Below, one piece after another: positions 28,099-42,448 of a stretch of 64,000 nt of DNA. Position 1 is the stretch's first letter. Every line of letters starts with the position of its first letter. The stretch is from Metopolophium dirhodum (lineage: Eukaryota; Arthropoda; Insecta; Hemiptera; Aphididae). The stretch lies in contig NC_083565.1 of NCBI RefSeq assembly GCF_019925205.1, positions 19,620,241 through 19,684,240 of the forward strand. The letters run 5' to 3'. A model generated the notes under the pieces. That model was given only the letters and a program-made list of their open reading frames with translations, did no database searches and was not told the DNA's origin. Made by a program: the position numbers and the translations under genes.

Positions 28099-28776
28099 TA
28101 AAGTTTGTTTGTTTGTTCGTCCTCCATCCTCCTCAATGACTACTCGACCGTTTTCGATAAAATTTATACCAATATTTAATAGATTTCTTATTGATACTCC
28201 AGCTTAGGGGAGGATTTATAGTTTCGTTTTTCCACACATACCTAAAGGTCACTATGGCTCACATATGAATTTTGTTTCGGCTTCCAAAAATCGAATATTT
28301 TTTATTTATACCTCTATGTACCTTACCATTGGTTACAAATAATTGAACGGTTATTAGTTATACATTATGATTGGATAAGATATTTTCTGTACCTACTATT
28401 GTATTACATTTTGTCATTTAGGCTAATGAAGCTATTTCATAAAATAGTTTTAATCGAGTAACAGCAATTATTATTAAAAAGAGGCAAAATGTATGGTTGA
28501 GGTACATTATATACCATAAAAAATACTCGACCGATTTTGACAAAAAACGATTAAGAATATTTCAACTGAAGCAAAACGGTAACGGTACATAGATTTATTA
28601 AAATAGATAGTCGGGTAATACAGATATTATTAGTCGGGTTATATCTAAATTTCACATATGTGATTCCACTTTTGAGTAGTTTTGACCAACTGGCACCAAA
28701 TTTTGCACAAATATTACTTGGGATCCCGGACGGGTCGTAAGAGTATTAGAATAAAAGCCACGCGGGTAATAGCTAT
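28099..28776 (+). mobile_element. Helitron-like non-autonomous relic
   Basis: The stretch opens with GTTTGTTTGTTTGTTCGTCC, has 'ACTCGACCGTTTTCGATAAAA' and a second 'ACTCGACCGATTTTGAC' near 28527, continues with 'GGGATCCCGGACGGGTCG' near 28720, and ends 'GCCACGCGGGTAATAGCTA' near 28774. From memory, this combination of a GTTTGTTTG start, a CTCGACCGATTT-type box, a CCCGGACGGGT box and a GCGGGTAA.AGCTA terminus is typical of insect non-autonomous elements usually labelled Helitron-like. It has no Rep/Hel coding sequence. Internal divergence, and a second partial start around 28480, suggest nested or degraded copies. Confidence 0.45.
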
Positions 28777-28789
28777 TATACATAAAAAG

Positions 28790-30240
28790 CAAAGTATATT
28801 GCTGAGGGTTATCATTTCTATGTCAAAAATATAGGAAATATGATGCTTATATTATGCTATAAAAAAACTACAAATATGATACTTATATTCTCTTAAAAAT
28901 TAGAAAAATATGCAAAAATATTCAATGAACATCAAAATATCAAATATGCAACTTGAAAAAAATTGTTTTTAATAAAATGGTACATGAAAAAAATGGTACG
29001 GCAAATTGATAGTAGGTACTATCGTTGCGTGTTTTTTAAAATTATTAAATGCACAGTTAATGTGATTAATGTAAAACAATTTTTTGAACGAAAATACAAT
29101 TATAATGTTATCACAATTGATGAATGATTAAAACAAAATATTGTGTCTGTACCTTAATACAAATAAATTTAAAAGAATAATAATATTTGAAAATCTAAAT
29201 AAGTTAGTATTTTTTTCCTCACAGTTCAAGAAATTTCCCAAGATATACTGAAACTAAATAGGTATTGATCCCTATCCTTGAAATATTTTCAAATACCTGT
29301 GCCAATAAATACTTTTTTTTGTAAACTCAGCAGTGTTAAATGAATCGTCTTCGTTTTTCAATCACATCAAACTCAATAAAGATATCAGATTGGTAGATAA
29401 TACGTCCTATTATATGCAAAAAAATAAAATTCTGGACTTCAAATATTATCACTATCCGCCGCAGGTATGAATTGCCCATTTCGGATTGTGACCCTTATCC
29501 AACATTTATTTATCCCAAGGCAAAGCAGGCAAAGCAGGTTAATACGGATAGTATATTATTATAATATAAGAAAATATAAATAATCTATGGTGATTGGCAA
29601 ATGGTAATACTGCAGTACCTATGAAATATTGAAATAATATTGAGCGTTAAAAAATAGAGTAAGTACCAATACCCAAAGATCATAATATGGTAGTCATTGC
29701 CCGTTAAACTCGTGTTATATCTTACAAACAACGAGACAATACAAGGAAATCTTTAATGTACCTAAGACGTAATATCTTATTAAATACACTTTATATGGTA
29801 TAGGTATACTGATATAGTGCCATTATTAGTGTTTATAAATTATAATATTACTGAATATTTATTGAATGTATCAGACACCCCCATCATGACCATTGATTGT
29901 GGATCGATGATACAATTTTTTTTTGGAAATTACCTACAGTTGAAACGTGTGTATGTGTGAAGTGTAATAAAGTATGGCAAAATGTTAAAAAAAATCGCGG
30001 CATAACTGCTATGCTTGCTCGGGAAATAATTAAATCGGACACAATCGACAAACAGGGTATAAAGGGGTTTTAAAAAAATATTGATTTTTATTTTCCACCG
30101 TGATATACGCCGCGCTAACAATAATTATTATATACATTTTTAAGTTGTGTTCGCACTCTGCATTTCTATAATAGGTACATAATATAATATATTGTACACC
30201 ATTATGACGCGCATAATATTATAACCTACATAATATAAAC
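28790..30240. other. Gene-poor AT-rich DNA
   Basis: No gene recognised. AAATATGATRCTTATATT occurs twice (about 28837 and 28872). GGCAAAGCA is repeated near 29520-29535. Confidence 0.45.
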
Positions 30241-30269
30241 GGCAAACTACGGCGTTGAAGCGTCAACAT

Positions 30270-30620
30270 TTTAATTGGAATTGCTTATGTGTACCCATCC
30301 AACGTATTCGAGCTGCAGATCGCGGGCGGGCCGTGGCCTATAAATAAAGTTTATACAAATATTTTGCGTACGATATGTCGGCGGTTGTACGACGCAGTAA
30401 AAGTCGAACTGAAAACCTCTCCACCCAACCCCCCCCCCCCCCCCCCCCGGATCCTTTTATGGTGTACACCGACGTCCATTCGATCGGCTTTTACGGCTTT
30501 GAATTTTCTGCAGTTCTCCTCGCACGCCTTCGGGCCGGATAAAACTCAAACTACGACGTTTAACGGCGAAGCTCACGGTTTGTTTGTTTGGATTTGGCAA
30601 GTATAACATTGGAGTGTAAT
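30270..30620 (+). promoter_or_regulatory. GC-richer block with TATA box; promoter or 5' exon candidate
   Basis: A CpG- and GC-richer island stands in AT-rich DNA. TATAAATA lies at 30339-30346, immediately preceded by a GGGCGGGCCGTGGCC-type GC-rich string, which is a plausible core promoter for the plus strand. A frame of 105 codons (30289-30606) crosses the block but contains a proline run created by a poly-C tract and resembles no protein I know, so I do not call it a gene. Confidence 0.35.
30429..30448 (+). repeat. 20-base poly-C run
   Basis: Twenty uninterrupted C in the middle of a GC-richer block, preceded by CCACCCAA and followed by GGATCC. It is likely length-variable and error-prone in assembly. 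Confidence 0.85.
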
Positions 30621-30624
30621 ATTA

Positions 30625-33600
30625 TTATTATTAAATGACAGCCAATGCTGCTGATTTGTTATGGTTCTGCGCGCGTATATAATAACAATAATAATAATAA
30701 TATATTGTAGTGTGCAGCACGGCTGAGAAAACCAAAGTCTTATAATTATTGCTGACACGCTTATTAAAACATATTATTGTGTTATTGTTTATTTTGTATA
30801 ATGTAAAAGCGGGAAGGAAAGTGAAGAAGACGCGATATTAGATATTATATTTCCTGGAAAATTCGGAAAATCGAATATATTATTCGCATAGTTAAAATTA
30901 TCACCACTGTGCACAGTATGAAATTATATATGTATATACACTAACACTATACGACCATACAGATATACATAGTACTGTTGCAAGGTGATTCGTTTAATGA
31001 TCAATTTTATCGAAAACATTTGTTAAAATACTTTTCCAGAAAATAACCGTTCAGTGTTTACCTGAAAATAATATAAACTAACCTTGCAGAATATTACTAT
31101 TTACTTAATTAAATTATCAATCAATTTGTAAGTCTAACTGGATTTGTACGATATTTAAAATAAATTATTTTTGAAAAATCACTTACACGAAATAATATAC
31201 AGTACGTCATGTTTAAATATATTATACATATTTTTAATGCAAAACCAGACATATAAATGGGCCACATCATGTTTTAAGCTACAGACAAAACTAAATAATT
31301 CAGGTATTGGATATTAGGATATTTTAAATAAAATTAGTTTGAAAATAAATTATTAGCTGGAATAATATTATTTAAGCACGTAGGTAGTATTTTAAATATT
31401 TGCTATTAAGATTCAATATTTACATTATTTCTAATTTATATTATTAATAAAATTAAATTTGCTATTTAACTCGCATAAACTAACGAAAATTCTAGAATCT
31501 GGTAATTTAATAATCGCAAATCGAAATTTCATGATTTTATGAATTGATTCAAGGTTAAAGTTTTAATTAAATTTATGTTAATTATGGAAGCTGTGTAAAA
31601 ATTAAATAGAAAAGAGGCTGAAATATTTTCAATTCGTCTCTAATATTACGTTTAAAATTTAAATAGTAAATATTGAGGTTTGTTAAGTATTCGAATGCCT
31701 ATAAGTACTTGTATTTCATTACTTTTTTGATATTTCAAATACTTTTTTATACAAGTGTATTTTAAATACTTTTAGAATATTAAATACTTTTTTTTCTTTT
31801 TACTGTTGTATTTCAACGACCAATATTTTTGCTCTGTATTTTACTATTTTATAAATTGCTCTTAAAATAATATTTTATAATGCTTCTAAGAATTTTTAAG
31901 ATTTTATTAAATATGCAGGTCATACAATAACTACATTCAATTAATTAAACCTACCTAGTTGAAGTTTAACTTGACAATATAATAGGTATGTGTCATCTGA
32001 AATTCTTGAACCAATTATTAAAGTATGTACATATTTATTTATTTTTAAGCACACATTTATGGATTTATGATGAACGCATAAATATTTTAACATAAAAAAG
32101 TGTTTGTAAAGTATTTCGAATCTTTTACACATTATTTTTGAAAGATATTTAGTATTTAATATCACAAATTACACCAAGTATTTAAATACATATTCTGCAT
32201 ACATTTGAAAAGTATTCGTAACAAGTCTGTTAGAATATAATAACCTAATTTATTAATTTAAACCTATTATTTTTTGTGAAAATTTAAATGATAAAGCAAT
32301 ATACAAAATATATAGGCAACTGTAATGTAATTGTAAATACTTTAAATGTTAGAACGTATTGACCTTTCGTTTTTCGTACACAGTGTTGTTACTTATCACT
32401 TATAGACGAATAAATATTTTGAAGAAGTATATTGATTTTTGATTGTTCTTTTTTTTTTAACAATATTATAGTATTAAAGAAGATCGTTGAACTCAAAGTA
32501 TAATTTATAATAGAAAATTGCAATTTGTACAAATATTAAAAAGCCATAAATATTGAATAGTCAAGCTATCATAATAATTTAAAATTGTATAGTGAATATC
32601 AGAATGTTTGCAAGTCATATATATTATGTTACATAATTTATGTATAATAACGACATGACGTAGTGCTCCAACTTTTAGTGTCTTAAACTATACCTAGCGA
32701 AACAGCGGCCAAATCACCTTCAGTACCTAATCAGTAATATGGGACGTCACTACGTGAGTCAAATTAATTTGTTTATTTGATCGCTATAAATACATAATTA
32801 TACATCACAATTTATCAGATTATGGCGCCCGGTGCTTAAGTTATTTAAGTTATTTTATCTTCAAAAATACACTCTACGGAATAATGATCCCGTTCTGTAG
32901 AATCGACCAAATTTGCTTATAATTTTTTTTAGTTATCAGATTGAAATGTTTTTCAGACCACATTGAGCTCAGTTATTTAATATTTAAATCTCAAACTTGA
33001 TAATAGTTAAACTCTATAAAAAAAGACAGTTTTGAGCTTTTTTTACAAATTACTTTATATCATTATTTGAAATGAAATAAAAATCGGTGTTCAATGCGGG
33101 CTGTAGAAAGTTTTCTTTTTCGGATAAAAAAAATACAGTTATCAAAATACGAAAATTTTACGTGACTTGAGAGTTTTTCCTGTGAAGTACAACAAAAATG
33201 GGTATTACCTAAAGAAGTATTACCTACTTTGGTGGTAACTAAAATATAAAATACAATTTTAAAATTGTATTGAATTGTGGAAGGCCGTATGTATAGATAC
33301 TTGAAGTATATTAACATTTTCTAAACATAATATTATTATTATTGTTTCAAAAATATTTTGACTCTATTAAGATATTTATGGATATTTTAAATGTTCTACT
33401 ATTTTTATTATTATTTATTTCTATAAATTTCGATTAAAATATTTACGCTTGGTCAAACAGCTTGATAAATTAATACAAGTTTCCTCAAAAGAAGTTCATA
33501 CTAGAATTTAAAAAAAAATCGATCCAACGTAACTCCCATATTCATTTTTTATGAGCGTTTGAAGTAAGAATTATGACGAAATTAGAATATATTCACACGT

Positions 33601-33630
33601 AAAATAACAATTTCTCTTTAAGCGATTTTT
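30625..33630. other. AT-rich DNA; ATACTTT-rich stretch at about 31685-32225
   Basis: No gene recognised. Between about 31685 and 32225, AAATACTTT/AAGTATTT strings recur many times and the ends (TTTGTTAAGTATTCGAATG on the left, CATTTGAAAAGTATTCGTAA on the right) form a rough inverted pair. This may be an old MITE. The minus-strand frames at 31941-32165 and 33063-33317 have no recognisable content. Confidence 0.35.
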
Positions 33631-33639
33631 GTTATTTTT

Positions 33640-34140
33640 TGTTACACAAATATAAAATTCGTAGGGACTTGACATGTTTTGCCATTACAAATATTTTTAT
33701 TTACTACCTATATACGATTTTAAAAATATTTAAATTATTTTCAAGCTATTTATACCTCGAACCTATTTAGTATTCACGCTCTTCTATAGCACGTCGGTAT
33801 TGACTTATAAGTTCAGACACCAAATAGGTAGTAATATTTTATGATATAATATTATAATTATTAATATTATGATATGATATACACGATTTATTTGTGGAAC
33901 AAATTAGTTCTAGTAGTTCAACCAATACAATTAGTATCATATAACAACTAATAGCAATAAAAATGAATGATACAATGTTCTTAAAAATAAAGACTGACAC
34001 ATCGCGCGGTCTACGTCTTTATGATATATCATAGAATTCAAAATTTACACATACATTACAATATGTGACCCGCTAAATGACGAAGTACACTCGACACATA
34101 CTATTCACAGCAGCGAGCAACTTTCCAGGCCTTTTTTTTA
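33640..34140 (+). repeat. Dispersed repeat, copy C
   Basis: Contains 'GTAGGGACTTGACATGTTTT' near 33660, 'TTTTCAAGCTATTTATACC' near 33741, 'ACCTATTTAGTATTCAC', 'GGTATTGACTTATAAGTT', an ATAATATTATAA spacer, then near 34060-34125 'TGACCCGCTAAATGACGAAG', 'ACACTCGACACATACTATTC' and 'CAGCAGCGAGCAACTTT', and a T-run. The homologous stretch probably begins upstream, near 33400. Same orientation as copies A and B. Confidence 0.65.
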
Positions 34141-34149
34141 TTATTATTA

Positions 34150-37100
34150 TTGGTATTTATTATACATACACTTTGACAACTTGGATTAGCACCGCTACAC
34201 GTCGAGTTAAAATACAAAAGAGCGCATTTTTGTGTTGAGCATATTTGTTAGAACAATTTCATTTTCATATACACGTGACGCTTCTTCATTATGAGTATGT
34301 ATTGTTTGTAGTTTGCGGTTAGTGTACCTATATATTATTATGTTACACGTGTACTTTTCATTGTTTCAAAAGGTATAATACTAGACTGCGGCTTACAGCT
34401 GCTGAATCGAAAAATAATCGAGTTCGTACCTTATGTGCGAATATTATTTCAATCGTCTTTGGTTTGATTCTTATGGTTTATAAGACTTATGCGCAGTATC
34501 AACAATCAATGGCATCATAATTCATAGCTGTTCGGTTTTACTGTAAGACCGTAAAAATATGCATAATAGCTTATAAAATTATAACAAACTAGATCAATTA
34601 TATCTGCATAATATTCATTAATATAATGTCTGTCGGGAAACTAATGCCATTATCGTATGCGGGCATTGTAAATAATGCATACAGTTATAATATTAGCGAA
34701 TATCCATTTGAATTTTGAATCAATAACAACAGTACCCCTACTGTGTTATCATGGTTTTATTGGTCATACTCGTACATTTGTCTTTTACACACGAAATAAT
34801 AGTACACAATAGGGCACAATATATTTATACATAATATGTCGCATAAGACGTTTGTTGGATTTTGGAAGAATAAAAAGTATGAGGTGAAGTTTGGGCAAAC
34901 TCTGACTTTGAAAAGTCAAACTTTGAGGGACTGCTAACTACTATATTCTTGAGTAAATTCAACTTGAAATTATGGCGACCATTGCAATTTTTAAAAATAA
35001 TATTAGAAATTTCAAACTTTTTGTCAACATAATAATGTTTGGATAGTTATTGAAATATACATTTTTTTGTTTTTTTTCTTGTTTTACATGCCCCATGGCA
35101 TAATAGTTAATAATTTACAATGGAATAATGTCTTATACATGGCTATTTCTTAGCAGAGTAATAAGTGACTTAAATAATAGAAAACTTAAAATATAATATA
35201 GTTTAGAGAGTAAAAATATTTCTAATGGTTAACCTCCTGAATCTAAAATGTCAGTACTTATACGTCTTGCTTACTCAGTATTTTGAACTTTTAATTCAAC
35301 TATAAATGGCTTGATAAGTTATACAGAACTAAAAACCGTATGATATATTTAATATTTGAAACGTTTGTATATTTAAGTATAGCGTACAATTGCAACATAC
35401 CTCGGGCTTACCTCCCTCATTCTTTCAGACCAAGTGGCTGTCGATATTAATTATACCTAATCCAGAAGTCGTTATTAAAGAAGTGGATATAATTGCCACT
35501 ACTCGAACCGGGTTGTTGGACTGATAATTATAAAGTTTTCAAAGTTAAATTGTACGTTTTTACAGGTCCTATAATATACTTATGACCTACGTTCAAACTC
35601 ACACAGTCGAACACGATATATAGCAACGTATAGGTACACAGATTTGTTTTAAAATAGTCACACAAATATACATTAATGCAGTACGTACACTATCGACGGG
35701 GTAACCCTGTTTTCGAGGTCGGTATTGTCAATCACTGCAGGAGTAGCGGAGTACGAGTTGAACAATTAAATTTATTAATATAATATTATATATTATTATG
35801 ATGGCGAAATGTACAATTATTTGATTAGATTACTTCGATTTAAAATGATCAGTTAAATTGTAGACTGCTGTCTATTTCACTATCAAAACCCGACTACCCT
35901 ATACGCTCGTTACTATCGTACTCAACGTTCCTGCTGTCAGCTGTGTTCTGTAAGTTGACCATACTACCGTAGAAAATTAACTGAGACCTGAGAGTGACAT
36001 AAACGACGAGTCTGTTATTTGTAAGCCGATACAGTAAATGTACTAAACACAGTAACTTATTTTACTCCACATTTCATTGTATTTTTTCTGTTCATCACAT
36101 CATTCTGATATTTTTAAGAAAATCAGTTTAGTCAGTCTATCGTCTATGTGTTGGGTATTAGGTAACGATAACTATAAGCAGAAAAAAACACTAGTATATT
36201 CAATATTGTTGACTAATCAGTTATATTATTGGCTATTTTTGTGAAATTTTTGCACTTTATAGTCTAATTATTATTATCATTATTATTATTAATATTATTA
36301 TTATTACAGGTACATAGCGTAATACTTGTTTATTAAAACTCGTCTCTAAATAAATGTAATATGACTTATACTAGTGAGTAAGTAATCAAATTATACCTGT
36401 AAACATTAAAAAAAGCTCCCTTCGAGAAATGCAATTAAAATGGAAACTCGGTTAGTCGGTTCACATTAATATAAGTAAGTGGAAGCACGTGGCCGAACAC
36501 TCTTTCTTTAATATGATATTTAAAAACAAATTATATTTCATCAAGTATAATATTTTTGTAACTATAACTTTACAATAATGCTTGATTTATTAATATAATA
36601 TGATGATTATACATTTCAATTTATTAAGATAATTATTCATTATGTGGATGGACATACACTAATATATTATGCAGATTTAAAATCTTTATCGATTAAATAA
36701 ATAGCCAGGCACTCAGGTAGATAGGATTCAATTAGTTTTACAGATGTAAACATCTGGAACAGTATTCCGAATTATCCCGATGCAAAACAAAGTGCCTCCC
36801 AAGTCTATATAGTTAAGTTGGTAACTAAATTTTGAATGGAAAAATTAGAAAAGAAACATAAAAAAAAGAATTAAATTTCATTTTATAAATTTAATCAATG
36901 ACATAATTTTCTTTAGACAAATTTTAATTTAAAGAAGATAAAAAAAAATAATATTACTATTTTATTTTTTAGATAACAAAATACAAAATAGTTTTTAATT
37001 AATACCAACTAAAAACGAAAAATAATTTTAATTATAATTTCTTTACATCGTATACTATTTCTTTTTCTTTTTTTCTTTTCATTTTTATTGATCTTGAAAT

Positions 37101-40100
37101 TATAAATTTCTGCTTCGACTACTAAGTCCATTAGCATTACATTTGTATATACATTTACATTTTAATAATAACTTATTCAATTAAAAATCGAGAGAAGAAT
37201 AAAAAAGGAAAAAAATAAAATAAATACAGTTTTAAAATAAAACTTAGATACTTGTGTACATTAAAACTGTTGATTATGTCTTATATTAGGTTTAATATTT
37301 GTATTGTTTCAAAGAATTTTAATGTGCTGATTTCGATGTCTGGATTTGGACCTAGACTCAGACTGTATAATATTTCGTCATATTATTGGTACGTGCTAAC
37401 AAATACCGTAAGTATTTGTTTAAAGTTTAAACATATTAGTTTTAACCATTTGTTATAAATATAAAATAGTAAATACTAAGGTGTTTATATTCAATAATTA
37501 TATTTAAATATATTATTTTATATACAAGTGGGTATGTGGGTTTTCCTTTTTTACCTCCCACGATTTAAGATAATAAAGATATTATCTTAAACCGCGATAC
37601 CTACACAGGTATAAACTTATCAAACTTTACATAATATGACAACGACATCATTTTGAAGATACCTTCAAGTGATAGGTAGGACAAGACTAGGTATGCATCT
37701 ATTTTAATTGAATGATAATTGATTGTTGTTCATATCAAATCATCTGATCATTATTGTTTGTTGAATACACAATAGATGCAGTGTTGTATTTGATTTAATT
37801 TTATGGGGGGGGGGGGGGGGGGCACTAAAATTATTAATTATTATACACAAGCTTATATTATATTCTACCCTATTGAATTTACCACGAAGTTTATTACCAC
37901 GTTTGTGTCTTATGAGTGATGACTCTTTTCTAAAAGAAATAATGTTAAATATTCAATCTCAAAGGAGATTTCTGGTTAGACAATAGACAACTTACTATAA
38001 ATTAAAATAATATTTATATAGTATAATATCTTTAATTTAGTGATAAATTCAAGCCCAGAACCTGTTAGTTCAAACAAGAAAAAAAAAATATTCTTGTAGG
38101 CACTATAAAAAGTACAAATTACCACTCAATGTCGTTTTAAGCCGAGAAGACTATGGGCCCTTTACATACGTGGGCCACGGGGACGTGGCCCCTCTACTTA
38201 GCTCCCTTATCCGGGCTTAATGATAATGTAAATCGTTATGCGAATATGCGACTGTTTATGTGATAAGATTACTGATCTGACTACTACGAAGTAAATGTCC
38301 ATCCCCAGGATGTACCAACAAATTTATTAGAAACTCCAGTCAGCTATAACATAATATGAAAACATGTACAATATAAAAAAAATTCATTTTGCATCAACAT
38401 CATAGTATGTATCTATTACAATTATATAAAAACTAATTATTCTTCAAGTCATGTTGGGGGGGGGGGGTGATCCACTGCCCCTCCTCCTCAAATACGCTAC
38501 TTAATAGATGGATAACATATTTAATTAAAGCTGATTATACGCAGGTCAATATGATATTTATTATAGTATAAGAACATATTAAATATATTTGCAGCTAAGA
38601 AAAAACTTAAGAAATAAGAAAATATTGCAGAAATTTTTATTTGAAAAAAAATAATTTTAATAATTTTAATCGAAATACTTAATTGTTAGTTACCTAGCAC
38701 TTAATACCTATCTACATTATAATTTTACAGAACAAATGTATTCAGTTCTAAAATTGTATTTTATTTTTATTTTAGAAATAGGGTGAACAATTTATAATGT
38801 AGTTGAGTATTGAGTTGTTTAAATATTAATATATAAGATAAATATAAAATGCTAAAAATAATTTTGGTTATAAAATAAATACCTGAATCAGTATTTTACC
38901 AAAATTTAAACTTCGAAACAACATTTGTTGACAATTAATATAATTAATATACATTTTTACATCATGAAGTCTGTAATTATTTGAATTCATATATAAAAGA
39001 TAATTAGCTAGGTATGTACATATTTTGAGCATTATTCCGTATTATTCCATAATATCCAAAAATAATTTCTAGTTTAGTTTAAGTATTCAAGATTCAAGAC
39101 AGCTACTTTTGTATTTTAGTGTAATTGTGTGTATAGACTATCGATTTAATCAAAGTCAATATTTTACAAAAGTTTCACCACTAGAACAGTATACCGAACT
39201 TCGTTTATAAATATTAGCATCCGTCTTAATATATGATTATCGAGACAAATTATTATTAACGTTACTAATTAGTAAGATAAAATAATATACCTAATAAGTA
39301 ATAAGTAAACAATAATATAGTAAACCTACAAATAACTATATAGTATATATGTCTATGTTGTAAAGGAAAATTGGCTATTGTATCTTACTTCGTTGCCATA
39401 ACTATTGCATGTTACAAGCTTGGAGCACATTGCACATTTTTTAAAAAGATAATATGATTCTACATGTTGAGTGAGACATTATGTAGATTCATCAATAACT
39501 TAAAGATTTTTAACATTTAAAACTAATATTTCCGAATCATGAGTAAAAAAGAGTTCATCTTTGTTATTATTTAATATTGCATAGAAAACTACAGAGTAAT
39601 AACAAATTTGTTACCGATTGGATATTTGGAAGGTTTCTACTACAGAAAAGAAAAGCTAGACATGCATGACAAAAGCCATACCTCTTTTAAATGAACAGTT
39701 TAAAGAACCCTATAAAGAAAAGATACGTGGAAGAATGGAAGACACAGAACTAAAAATGTAATAGAAATTTATGTTTACAAGTTTACAACATGAAAATATA
39801 AGTCAAGTTCGAACACTCAACCTATATTATAAGTTATAACACGAAGTATGTAAGGTACATGAACGTTATATGCTTCAAATTGTAATTAAAGTTAAATAAT
39901 AAAATTAAATGTTAAAAATGTATAACAATTCGGTATCAAATTTATTTTTAGTATTAAAATATTTAATTCATAAAATTGAGAAGAAAACTATTATACCATG
40001 ATTCGTCTTATTATATACTTATCTAAGATTGAAAACACTACAAACCAAATATACCAGATTAAGACACGCTGTCTAGCCTAACCTATTCAATAAAGTGTAC

Positions 40101-42440
40101 CTATTAGGAGATACATGATTACAGATGTAACGTTAGCCCATTATTAATATTAAAATTATATTACTATTTATTTATACAATCTACTAAAGTCTAAAACTAT
40201 ATTCAATTTATTTCGAACTATATACTTATGAAGAGACTACTTGGAACTTTTAAAGCTTTTTATAAACAACCAGAAAAAAAACTTAACACAAAAAGAAACC
40301 TCATTGTAAAACCAATACACTTAATGATTCTCTTAAAAATTAATAGGTACATAAATAAATAAAACGATATCTCGAGTAGCAAATGTTAAATCGAAACCGC
40401 ATCGAATTCAATAATAGATATATAAAGTAGCTGAGGTTTGCAATTTCGTGGTACATATAGTGTAGTTTACTACACAATTATATCGTTTTATAGACATTTT
40501 GAATTATAGAATTCTAATTAAAAAATAATCTACGATTAAAGAAGCATTAAAAATAATTCATGTTGACATTTAATTTCAAGAAATAAACCAAAAAAATTAT
40601 ATTTGCCAGCTGTCGTTAGTAGTTTTAGAAACTAAGTACTTACAGTACCTATATCAAAGTTAAATAATAATAATAATAATAATAATATATAGTTTAAAAT
40701 GATTATGTGGTTTAAATATAAATAAAAATGATTAGCTATCATATTTGGTTCTGGATGTTAAAATACAAAAATGTATTATTAATAGCATACTGTATAACCT
40801 AAAATAGATTTTTTTTTATATCAGTAATCAGTTATTGCATTTTTATAAAGTTGTTAGATAATAATCTTTGATGTGTGATTTTTACCTGAAAGCAAAAGGC
40901 TGAAACTATAGTAGTTTAAATTAAATTTATAATACTTTTGGTATTTGCGAATTTTTATTTAAGCTATTTATGGGTATATTATTTTTTAATACATTCAATT
41001 ATTGTATTAAATAGGTACATTTAAAATACTGTAAAAATACATTGATCATGAATTAATGCCCACTAACTTTATTTGATTATTTTTAAAGTTTCTAGCTATA
41101 AACAAGGCACTTATTTAAGATATTATGTCTTTGTTATATCCTGAAAATGCGTCTTCCTGTTCTAAGACTTATTATTATTTCTTGAAAATTTGTATGAAGT
41201 TGATATTCTGAGAAATTGTACTTACTTTATAGATAATTGTATTATGTTACGTTAATACTTAATGTCGGTTTTGTGATATGGTACATATTTAAATATTAAT
41301 AAGTTATCATCAATTCAAGATTTATAAGCTACTAAAAAAATGTTTGAACTTAATGGAGTTTAGCTTTATGAAAACAAAGAATAATTTATTATGTATCATG
41401 TATTCATGTAAAATGTAAAACTTTTATGTGGACATATATTATTTTAAACATGTTTTTTTCTGAATAATCATTCGAGTTAGGCATTTATAAATTATCTACC
41501 TAACGAATAGAAATAATAAATGTTTCTAAACTTGTTTAAATTATGATTTGATTTCTCTGGAGATTTTTTTGGGTGGGGGGAAGTTCTATATTACAAACAA
41601 TGAGTACCTACTACCTATTGACAATAAGTCATATCAAAATAATTAATCTGAACAAATAAATGTTAAGAATGTATCAAACTATTTAAGTGTTAAACAAAAT
41701 GCAAGTCCGTTCATTGTGTATTATTATTTTCCAAATATTATAGATATTATATCAAATACATTATTCTTCAAAATTTCCGGTTTTTTAAATTGAGTATCTG
41801 CGAGATAGTGCAAGATAAATTGCTTTTTATTTTGTGACAAAGCCATTGGCTTTATAATAGCATTATTTTATCCTATAATGGAATAAATAACTGATATTGT
41901 AATTTATAAAGAGTTTAATGTTTTGTAAATGAATACAAAACTCAATTAAATGTGTAATTTTCATATTTAAGCAACTTTGGTTCGCAAAATTAGTAATTAT
42001 AATATTATTCTCACTTATATGTTTTTAGTTTATTTATTGTTATTAGCAGTCACTTTTCTCTTCTATGAAATAAACGATGCGTCTGAATATAATTTGTTTT
42101 ATTGCTGCTCGTGAGTTACGTAAATTATGCATTAATATTATTACTATTATTACAATTCTTTGCTTTTTTATAATAATAATTAATTTTTCGTTAATTTAAT
42201 AGTACACCTAAATGTTTTATACCCTAGCGAAAACTTGTTTAATTAAGTTAATTTGCTGTATAGCACTTGGTTAATACGTTTTAACATTATATTAAAGTTA
42301 ATAATACTGCAAACATGTTACAAAAAGTATAGTGTTGCTTATTTTAAATGAAGTTAACATTTCCCGAAGACCGAAGAAATCAAATATTACATGCCATAGC
42401 TATGTAACTGGATTGACATAAAACTATATTTATGAAATGT
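34150..42440. other. Gene-poor AT-rich DNA with poly-G runs
   Basis: No gene recognised in about 8 kb. Notable local structure: an 18-G run at 37805-37822, a 12-G run at 38456-38467, a GGGCCAC...GTGGCCC inverted pair near 38171-38190, and a TAA microsatellite near 40665-40685. The frame at 37252-37458 has no recognisable domain. The block could be intronic or intergenic. Confidence 0.45.
37805..37822 (+). repeat. 18-base poly-G run
   Basis: Eighteen uninterrupted G followed by CACTAAAATT. Together with the GGGCCAC/GTGGCCC pair near 38171-38190 and the 12-G run at 38456-38467, it suggests one or two decayed G-rich MITEs, but no clear ends or target duplications were found. Confidence 0.8.
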
Positions 42441-42448
42441 ATACCAGG

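Noticed and set aside
30289..30606. 105-codon plus-strand frame as a gene
   Set aside because: It contains a proline run from a 20-base poly-C tract, resembles no family, and overlaps a promoter-like TATA box.
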